Assembly: GCF_000275825.1 (NCBI RefSeq)
Contig: NZ_JH719942.1
Location: forward strand, 1,193,914 to 1,257,913
Direction: 5' to 3'
DNA length: 64,000 bases
DNA from: Saprospira grandis DSM 2844
GTDB taxonomy: Bacteria > Bacteroidota > Bacteroidia > Chitinophagales > Saprospiraceae
This document shows, in pieces, positions 54,452 through 61,900 of this stretch; within the stretch, counting starts at the first letter, position 1; each line of letters starts with the position of its first letter. The notes under the pieces were generated by a model. The model saw only the letters and a program-made list of their open reading frames with translations. It did no database searches and was not told where the DNA came from. The translations under genes were made by a program, and so were the position numbers.

Positions 54452-54910
54452 ATGAGTAAGCTAAAAAAAACAATATCAGACATACGTTCAAAGTATGGCA
54501 ATCTAGATGATCCAGATTATTTATTCATCATTAAAACTTATGACCAAAATCCATATCGAAACCTAATAGCCAAAATGTCAAGCTACCTAAGTCTGCTTGA
54601 CATTACAGATATCAACTATGACGCAAGCTTTGCTTTTAGTATAAAAACAAAGACCTCAAATCATCTTTTAATGATGTCTATGGTGGGAAAGTATGCAGTT
54701 TTGATTCGACAGCCTGATGTTGAATTTGAGTTTGTCAGTGAAAACAGCACAACAGACATTACAGAAGAAGAGAAGTTAATACTGCACTTACTTTTGGATG
54801 AGGGCTTTGAGCTGGTTGATGAATCTTTACTGTATAAAGTGGTATCAAATTCAGAAAATGAAGATGGAGAAAAGCTGAATGTATACCATTTGCTATTTTC
54901 AAGGGTGTAA
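54452..54910 (+). CDS. Probable immunity protein for the toxin
   Basis: It encodes 152 residues. It starts 7 bases after the toxin stop, on the same strand; the ATG at 54452 (MSKLKKTISDIRSKYG) is chosen over the longer frame from 54350, which overlaps the toxin tip. It is small, acidic and without a signal peptide (ITEEEKLILHLLLDEGFELVDE), as expected for a cytoplasmic inhibitor of a basic nuclease. Base composition is AT-rich like the toxin tip. No named immunity family was recognised. If the toxin can be switched off by the repeat, this gene could still need its own promoter to protect against sister cells. Confidence 0.6.
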   Translation: MSKLKKTISDIRSKYGNLDDPDYLFIIKTYDQNPYRNLIAKMSSYLSLLDITDINYDASFAFSIKTKTSNHLLMMSMVGKYAVLIRQPDVEFEFVSENSTTDITEEEKLILHLLLDEGFELVDESLLYKVVSNSENEDGEKLNVYHLLFSRV

Positions 54911-54938
54911 ATGAGGTAACTACCTGCCATTTAACCCT

Positions 54939-55088
54939 AGCGCCCGAAGCGCAGAACTTCCATTCGGCCTAGGGGCCTGCAAGGGGGCCGCGTAGCGGCA
55001 GACCCAGCCAGCTTGCTGGCGCAGGGCCGAGCAGACCTGCGAGCCCTGAAAGGGCCCGGCCGCCGAAGGCGGCAGGCCCCAAAAAAAA
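54939..55088 (-). repeat. GMR locus 22
   Basis: Nearly identical to locus 24, which has the same orientation 1.8 kb downstream (both share GGCCTAGGGGCCTGCAAGGG and CCAGCCAGCTTGCTGGCGC). Located after the immunity gene. Confidence 0.9.
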
Positions 55089-55157
55089 TGTAGCTTTAAG
55101 ATACTGAGATGAATCGGAGACCTTGGGTAAAGGATTCCGCACTAAAATAAATAGATA

Positions 55158-55514
55158 ATGAAAGAGGAAAAATTTGTAGAATGTGTATTCTTTGCAGAAT
55201 ATGAGAATGCAATGGTTGTAGCCAAAGATTGGAGCTTAGAGAAAATGACGTCTATCATCATTGCACAGCTTAGAGAAGAAGGTCCCGCAATAAGTTGTTA
55301 TGGTTTTTTTGTTTATTTATTATCCTGTTGGCCAATAGAGAAGCATTTGGCTATACATGAAACCTTAGGCCACATACTTTCTGCAGAAATGAATGACATC
55401 ATGGGAGGAGGCAAAATGACGGCCATTTATCACTTAAGAGAGGCTTTGGCTCTTGCGCCTGATAAAGAAGAAAATAAATTACAGTTAGAAAAACTCTTAG
55501 ACAATGTTACTTGA
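55158..55514 (+). CDS. Small helical protein, TPR-like tail (possible immunity)
   Basis: It encodes 118 residues. No signal peptide. The N-terminal part is mixed (VECVFFAEYENAMVVAKDW), then helical. The C-terminus (AIYHLREALALAPDKEENKLQLEKLLD) has the form of a single TPR-type repeat and resembles the tail of the next gene, so the two are probably diverged duplicates. Stop overlaps the next start by 11 bases, so they are translationally coupled. Location in the toxin island between two near-identical GMR copies suggests orphan immunity or regulatory genes. Function unproven. Confidence 0.5.
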   Translation: MKEEKFVECVFFAEYENAMVVAKDWSLEKMTSIIIAQLREEGPAISCYGFFVYLLSCWPIEKHLAIHETLGHILSAEMNDIMGGGKMTAIYHLREALALAPDKEENKLQLEKLLDNVT

Positions 55515-55917
55515 AATTCTAGAAGAGATTCGCTTTAAAAAAATGATTAAACTTATTCAGGAAGGCAGATTTGGAGAGGTTTGGGCAGAGTTAGATCGGA
55601 CTAAAACGCCCGAAAGTGAGAAAAAAGAAGAGCAAGCAGCCTTTTGGAGAAAGGTTGCAATTACTATATGGAGTTATAGTGATTATCAGATGGTTTACTA
55701 TGCATTTTATGCTTACCCTTTATGGCATTCAAAAAGCAGTGAAAAAAAATATCAAGCACATTTTGACTGTTGTATTTTACTGAGAAATTGTCTTCTGTAC
55801 ATGCCCTATGCTTTGTATTTAGCTGAATATCATTTGCTAGAGGCCTTAAAGCTTAATCCTGGAGATGACTTTTTAGAAAAAAAGTTGGTAAATCTAAGAT
55901 ATGAACAAAACTATTAG
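55504..55917 (+). CDS. Small helical protein, TPR-like tail, paralog of the previous gene
   Basis: It encodes 137 residues. Helical and rich in aromatic residues (YYAFYAYPLWHSKSSEKKYQ). The tail (AEYHLLEALKLNPGDDFLEKKLVNLRYEQN) is TPR-like and similar to that of 55158-55514. AT-rich. It overlaps the previous gene by 11 bases and is followed by GMR locus 23. No family recognised; immunity is the leading guess from context. Confidence 0.5.
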   Translation: MLLEILEEIRFKKMIKLIQEGRFGEVWAELDRTKTPESEKKEEQAAFWRKVAITIWSYSDYQMVYYAFYAYPLWHSKSSEKKYQAHFDCCILLRNCLLYMPYALYLAEYHLLEALKLNPGDDFLEKKLVNLRYEQNY

Positions 55918-55965
55918 AAGAATAGTTGGCAGATCTAAGATATGAAAGCTGATAGCTGTTTTGTA

Positions 55966-56270
55966 TAGGCCTCCCGCCTTTGGCGGGCGGTTACTCCCGT
56001 TGGTCGTCGAACTGCGGCCTAAAGTCCTTGTTGTCGTTTACTTCGTCGAACTGGCGCCTCTTCGAGGCTGGTTGTCGGGGCTCGCTGTTACTTGCTTCGC
56101 TGCGTCGGCTCCCGTTGGTCGGGTCGCTCGGCCCTGCGGCGGCTTTGCCGCCTTGGTCTGGCCTTCGGCCACCCCTGCACATCGGTTACTCCCTTTGGTC
56201 GTCGAACTGCGCCCTAAAGGGCTTGTTGTGGCCTGCGGCCCTAGGGGCCTGCTATATGGGCCTGTAGGTT
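55966..56270 (+). repeat. GMR locus 23 with nested GTTACTCC modules
   Basis: The longest copy. GTTACTCCCGTTGGTCGTCG at 55989 and GTTACTCCCTTTGGTCGTCG at 56184 are both followed by GAACTGCG and a short hairpin; a partial third repeat (CGTCGAACTGGCGCC) lies at 56045. Confidence 0.85.
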
Positions 56271-56692
56271 GAAACCTACAGCCAATTAACGAATGCATTT
56301 TTGTGTTCAATGGAGGGTTGAAACCCTCCATAAATAAACATTTTAGCCCTTCTTTGCTGATGGAGCCTAGTGGAACAGCAAATCCCCTCGAATGAGGGGA
56401 TGGCGATTTTTTCGATAGCCTAGGGCCTTGGCCCTAGGGTTCCTATGAAATTTATGGGGGAGAAATAATAGCAATTGTTTTTTAGTGTAGAATTGTTTTG
56501 GGCCCATGGGCTGAAGCCCATGGTTGTAGACTGAGCAAAGAGCGGGCTAAAGCCCTTGTTTGCTGGAAAATGAAAAAGGTTCGCTCCAAGAAAAAAACAA
56601 TCCTTGTTCAAAGCGGTAGAGGATTTTAATCCTCTCCGCACTATAGATGTAGAATGGGGGTGTTGTATGGCTGCTGGTTTCAACCTGCAGCC
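56262..56692. repeat. Cluster of eight small hairpins
   Basis: Stem-loops of 12-24 bases at 56262-56281 (TGTAGGTTGAAACCTACA), 56311-56330 (GGAGGGTTGAAACCCTCC), 56382-56401, 56419-56438, 56504-56523 (CCATGGGCTGAAGCCCATGG), 56544-56555, 56618-56635 and 56669-56692. Stems vary but remain complementary; loops are mostly GA, AA or TT based. A relative is at 1236-1255. No gene is present. Confidence 0.7.
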
Positions 56693-56696
56693 ACAG

Positions 56697-56857
56697 CTAG
56701 CAGGCGGCGAAGCCGCCGCAAAGGAGCGAAGCGACTTGGCCTAGGGGCCTGCAAGGGGGCCGCGCAGCGGCAGACCCAGCCAGCTTGCTGGCGCAGGGCC
56801 GAGCAGACCTGCGAGCCCTGCAAGGGCCCGGCCGCCGCAGGCGGCAGGCCCCAAAAA
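56697..56857 (-). repeat. GMR locus 24
   Basis: Near-identical to locus 22. Its T-tract is shared with the terminator of the nucleoside kinase gene. Confidence 0.9.
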
Positions 56858-56871
56858 AGGATTAGAATCCT
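56853..56871 (-). terminator. Terminator overlapping the kinase stop codon
   Basis: The minus strand reads AAGGATTCTAATCCTT and then T before GGGGCC. The TAA stop (56862-56864) lies inside the hairpin, so the coding region ends within its own terminator. Confidence 0.6.
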
Positions 56872-57521
56872 TCTGCTCTACCTTTCCAGAAATGCAGGCC
56901 TTTTTCGTAGGGTTGGGCGATGAGGTCGAGTAAGAGTTGGTAATCCTCGGGATTGTGGACAAAATCCATCCCTTCTACATCGAGGACCAGGATGGGAATT
57001 TGGTCTTTTTGGAGGCGGAAGAAATTGAAATAGGCCTGTTGGATTTTCTTGAGGTAATCGGGGGCGATATCTTGTTCGTAGCTGCGGTTGCGCTTCTTAA
57101 TTTGTCGGATTAGTTCGGGGACCGATCGGTGGAGGTAGACCAGTAGGTCGGGTTGGGGGAAGATAGAATTGAGGGTAGTAAACAGGCGTTGGAAGAGGCG
57201 GAGTTCTTCTCCGCGGAGGTTTTGGCCGGCGAAGAGCAGGGTTTTGGAGAAAACATAATCGGCTATGGTGTATTGTTGGAAGAGGTCGGGATTCATCAGG
57301 ACCTCTTGGAGTTGTTTGTGTCTTTCGGTCATGAAGAAGAGTTCTACGGGGAAGGCGTAGCGTTCGGGATTTTTGTAGAAGAGGGGGAGGAAGGGATTAT
57401 CGGAAAACTCTTCGAGGATCAGGCGGGCATTAAGGTCTTTGGCCAGCAGCTCGGAGAAAGAGGTTTTGCCGGTACCGATATTTCCTTCAATAACAATATA
57501 ATTACCGTTAGCGATTTGCAT
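56862..57521 (-). CDS. Deoxynucleoside kinase
   Basis: It encodes 219 residues. It phosphorylates deoxynucleosides for salvage. The P-loop is EGNIGTGKTS (13-22), followed by the substrate site EEFSDNPFL, the helix with ADYVFSKTLLF, and the Arg-rich lid RNRSYEQDI. It belongs to the deoxyadenosine/deoxyguanosine kinase family; the precise base cannot be told. It is the last gene of a three-gene operon, 4 bases after the folK stop. Confidence 0.88.
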   Translation of the reverse strand: MQIANGNYIVIEGNIGTGKTSFSELLAKDLNARLILEEFSDNPFLPLFYKNPERYAFPVELFFMTERHKQLQEVLMNPDLFQQYTIADYVFSKTLLFAGQNLRGEELRLFQRLFTTLNSIFPQPDLLVYLHRSVPELIRQIKKRNRSYEQDIAPDYLKKIQQAYFNFFRLQKDQIPILVLDVEGMDFVHNPEDYQLLLDLIAQPYEKGLHFWKGRAEGF

Positions 57522-57525
57522 GATG

Positions 57526-58014
57526 TTAGTTTTGGGAGGCTATTTTTTGAACGGGAAGAGGGTCTTGACAGAGCGTTAATAAATCTTGAACAGAGAGTTG
57601 GAGTTTGGGGTGAATAAATTGGGGGGCGATTTGGGCCAGAGGGGCAAGAACAAATCGGCGTTTATGGAGTTGGGGGTGTGGAATTTGGAGTTGAGGTAAA
57701 TCAATTTGTTCTTGATTGTAGAAAATAATATCGATATCTAGGCAGCGGGGCCCCCATTTTTGTTTGCGGATACGGCCAGCCTTGGCTTCTATAGTCAAAC
57801 AAGCCTTGAGGAGTTCTTCTGGGGCGAGTTTGCAATGCAGGGCCAGGGCCATATTTTCGAAATCGGCTTGATCTTCTAGGCCCCAGGCGGCGGTGAGGTA
57901 GACATCGGATTGGGCGGTAATTTGGCCCAATTGGGCTAGTTCATTTAGGGCAAACTGCAGAAAATCTCTGGGGTGGCCCATATTGGAGCCCAGAGCGAGT
58001 AGAGCGAGCGCCAT
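57526..58014 (-). CDS. folK: 2-amino-4-hydroxy-6-hydroxymethyldihydropteridine pyrophosphokinase
   Basis: It encodes 162 residues. It activates the pterin for folate synthesis by pyrophosphate transfer from ATP. Family signatures: the N-terminal LGSNMGHP, the signature GPRCLDIDIIFY with the two magnesium-binding Asp, and the C-terminal HPQLHKRRFVLAPLAQIAP. Length is typical (about 160). Its ATG follows the upstream NUDIX stop with no gap, so translation is coupled. Confidence 0.94.
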   Translation of the reverse strand: MALALLALGSNMGHPRDFLQFALNELAQLGQITAQSDVYLTAAWGLEDQADFENMALALHCKLAPEELLKACLTIEAKAGRIRKQKWGPRCLDIDIIFYNQEQIDLPQLQIPHPQLHKRRFVLAPLAQIAPQFIHPKLQLSVQDLLTLCQDPLPVQKIASQN

Positions 58015-58584
58015 TTAGCAAGATTTAAGCAGTTGGGCGATACTAGCGTAAGTATTCGCTTCGGTTTTCAGGGCTTGGAGGGGTCGCCAGGCTAAGTCTT
58101 CGATACCTTCTTCGGTTTGGGGGATGAGGGGGCCGTTGGTTAGGGCCTTCATTTGGAACCAATGCGTTTTTTTGAGCGACCAGAGCGACTTGTGGGGGTT
58201 CCAGTAAATATGATAAGTAGAAGGTAATTTGGGGCCGAGTTTGAGAGCGGCCAGGCCAGTTTCCTCCTCTACCTCTCGGAGAGCGGCTTGTTCGGGAGAT
58301 TCTCCTTTTTCGATTTTACCTTTGGGGAGGTCCCAGCGGTTGAAGCGGTAGATAGCGAGGATATCGTCTTGGTAATGGACCAGCCCTCCTGCGGCTTCTA
58401 GGTAATGGAATTGGGCCAATAGCGTTTTCCAGAGGTCCTCTAGTCCTTTGGCGGGAATAATTCGTTTTTGAGGAGGACTGTCCGCTTCAAAGCTAAGGAG
58501 GAGAGCTTTAATTTGCTCGGCCTTCCAGATTTGGGGGCCTTCAAGGAGTTGGATGTGGTGGGGTCCGTGGAAGATCGTGTACAT
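58015..58584 (-). CDS. NUDIX hydrolase
   Basis: It encodes 189 residues. The NUDIX box is GKIEKGESPEQAALREVEEE, with the expected magnesium-binding glutamates. The N-terminal half (MYTIFHGPHHIQLLEG) is an unidentified domain found ahead of NUDIX boxes in Bacteroidota; the substrate is unknown. The ATG at 58584 is preferred to the longer frame reaching 58650, whose extra 22 residues look like noise. First gene of the operon with folK and the nucleoside kinase. Confidence 0.85.
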   Translation of the reverse strand: MYTIFHGPHHIQLLEGPQIWKAEQIKALLLSFEADSPPQKRIIPAKGLEDLWKTLLAQFHYLEAAGGLVHYQDDILAIYRFNRWDLPKGKIEKGESPEQAALREVEEETGLAALKLGPKLPSTYHIYWNPHKSLWSLKKTHWFQMKALTNGPLIPQTEEGIEDLAWRPLQALKTEANTYASIAQLLKSC

Positions 58585-58885
58585 AATCAAGATTCGGCTT
58601 AGAGAAATGCTGCGAAGATAACTTTTTGTTTTGACTTTTGGGATGGCCAAAGAGGCTCGATCCTTAAAGACTTAACTTTTGGGAAGCATTTTCGAAATAG
58701 GCTTTGGGGCTTGTCTTTTTGGGAAGAGCGGGCGGCAACAAATGTTTTACAGTAAGCAGCGTAAAGGCAAAAATAATAGTTTTAATAGCTGGGCCTTTAT
58801 TTTTTTATTGGGTAAGGGCCTGCTGTAGATATGATTAAAATTTGCAGAATTGGTCGTTGATTTTAAATTTTTATTATTAAAATGC

Positions 58886-58893
58886 TAACTTTG
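58886..58893 (+). promoter_or_regulatory. Candidate promoter of the giant surface protein
   Basis: TAACTTTG fits the TAnnTTTG element in an AT-rich stretch. The 405-base gap 58585-58989 otherwise holds no gene or repeat; a leader of about 90 bases would precede the start. Confidence 0.4.
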
Positions 58894-58989
58894 TTAATAA
58901 CTTTTAAAGGGCCTATGCGACTGCATTTTAGCACTTTATTAGTGGATTTGAAACCATTTTTTATTTAACCCTTCAAATGTAATATAGCC

Positions 58990-61900
58990 TTGGAATACAA
59001 AAGTTTACATTGGAGTATTACGTCTCTGAGTAGGTGGGCCTTAGGTCTATTTCTACCCTTGTTTTTCTTGCTATTTTCGGCAGGAGAAGCACAAGCCAGC
59101 CACATTGTTGGTGGAGATGTCTACTATACCTGTCTGGGGAACAACCAGTATCAGGTAACATTTCAACTATACCGAGATTGCGATGGTATTTCTATGCCTA
59201 CCAGTTTATCGGTAAGTTTAACGGCGCCAAACTGTGGTTTGGCGCAGCCTAATATCACCTTTAATGCGGGAAGTCGTTTTGGTGATGAGATTACCCCTGT
59301 TTGTCCAGATGAGTTGCCTAACACCACTTGTGGTGGTGCGGGGACGATTCAGGGTACTCAGGTTTATGAATACACGGCTACGGTCAGCTTGCCTTCAGAA
59401 TGTGATTCTTGGGTAGTGTCTTGGAATACCTGTTGTCGAAACAGTAACATTACGAATGGAGACAATGCCGGTAGCCAATCGATGGCGATTGAGACGACGA
59501 TTAACAATGTTGGGGGCTTGTGTAACAATTCGCCTCGATTTACCTCTTTGCCTACGCCTTATATCTGTGCAGGCCAGCCCTTTACCTTTAATCATGGGGC
59601 CATTGATGTAGATGGAGACTCTTTAATTTATGAGATGATCACGCCTTTCCAGACTGGTCCTGCTGATCCTTATATTTTTCAGGGGGGAGCTACTGCGGCT
59701 CAGCCTTTCTTTACTACACCGGCCAACGGTATGGTATTTAATACCAACACAGGGCAGATGACCTTTACGCCTAGCATTGCCCAGACCTCTGTCGCTGGGG
59801 TAAGAGTTTATGAGGTGCGCAATGGCGATACGATTAGTACGATCATGCGTGATATGCAAGTGGTAGTATTAAACAACTGTACGAATACAGGGGTAACTAA
59901 TACGGAGCCTATTGTATCGGGTGGAGGAACCTATGATACCACTAACCGCTCTTTTGTTACTTGTCAGTGTGATACCCTACAGTTTCAGATTACTGCGGTA
60001 GACCCTGATGGCGATACCCTTTCTTTGGATCCGAACAACTCCAATATTGGGACTGTATTTGGACCTGCTAACTTTAGCATTTTCCAGTTTAATCCTGACC
60101 CTACTCGCCCTGACTCTTTAGAGCTATACGTACAGATTCGTACTTGTAATGCTCAAATTGGGGTAAATAACTTTACCATTGCGGTAACGGATAATGCTTG
60201 CCCCATTCCGCTTCCGGCTTACCTTGGCTTTAGCCTAGTAATTCCTGGGGTAAATGTTACGGCTAGTGATACTTCTATTTGTGCCGGTGTGGCTCAAGAT
60301 ATTCAGTTAGGTGCACAGACCTTCTCTTTGGGCCCAGGTGGCTCTGTAGCAGGTAGCTTTAACTGGGTACAGATTGGAGGACCTACGGCTCCACTTAGCG
60401 ATGATACTATTCGTAACCCTATTGCCAGTGTTCCTGCTTCTACAGTAGCTGGTGATGTCGTTACTTATGAGGTACAGTTTATTACTACTCCTGACCCCGT
60501 TACTGGAGCAAGTTGTATAACTACGGATACGGTAAGTATTGCCTTGGTTGACTTGCCACTAGATGTGACGAGCTTGGCCTCTGACACTTCACTTTGTCAG
60601 AATGGTCAGCCCAATGCTTTGAACTTTACCACCAATGCAACTGGACCTGGTATTGACTTAGTCAATGGTAACTGGACATGGACCTCTTCTCCAGCTACTC
60701 GAGTGAATGACCTTAGCGCAACGAATGTCGCTAGTCCTACAGGCTCACTTGTGGGTACCCCTGGCGACTCGGTTTCTTATTATGTAGAATATGCTTATGG
60801 AGCTTGTGTGGGTAGTGATACTATTGGCTTGAAGTTCCGCACGGGAGTTCCCGATATTACTCCTGCTGCCGATACTATTTGTCCTGGCGATACAATCGTA
60901 TTGGCCATGAACTATGGTACTGGTTCTGGCGGAATGAGCTCTGGTGCTTGTGGACCGAACCCTGGTCCTTGCGGTGGCCCTCAACAACAGGTGACTGTTG
61001 GTACGGCTACAACTACCTCTGACCAGCCTTTCCGTGGCTTTTTTGAGGATAGTCGTTTTCAGATGATTATTCCCGCTAGCGAATTGTTGGCCGCTGGAGT
61101 ACAACCTGGCCTGCTTAACGACATGACACTAAACGTAGTGGCTAAGGGAAGCTCACTACCTTTTAGTAACTTTACTGTTTCTTTGGCCTGTACTACCCTA
61201 ACGTCTATTTCTTCGGGGAGAACAACTTTCCTAACCCCCCCTAGTTCCACTGTTGTTTACAGCGGTACTTATACCACTGTTGCAGGAGCTAACCTAATTC
61301 CCTTTAGCAGCCCTTACGAATGGGATGGTACTTCTAGCCTATTGGTGGAGTTCTGCTTTGATAATGGTAACTGGACTTCTGATGATGATGTGGCCGCAGA
61401 AACGACTCCATATGTCTCTGGAATCGGTGATTTTGCCGATGGAGTGAGTGGCTGTCTTCCTGGTTCTTTGGGTACACCCACAACAACTTCTATTCGTCCA
61501 GTAATTACCTTTAGCAACTGTATCCTTCAGCCGCTATTGGTCTATGACTGGTCGCCTAATGTAGCAATCATCAATGATTCTACAGATTCTCCTTCGGTCT
61601 TCCCTGCTGGTACGACCACCTACTACGGTACGGTAATCGAAGCGGGTTGTCCTATGGTAGACTCTACAGAGATTGTTATCAATACGACTATTCCTGCTCC
61701 TGTGGTAAGCTGTGGTAACCCCACAAATTACACCAGTGAAATTCTCTTTGAATGGAGCGGTTCTACTGGCGCTACTGGCTGGGAATATAGCCTAGATTCT
61801 GGCGCTACTTGGGTAGCTGTTCCTTTGGCTCAAGACAGTGTATTGGTCACTGGCTTCCGCGATGGAGAATGCTTCCAAATTCAAGTTCGTGCCCTAGGTG

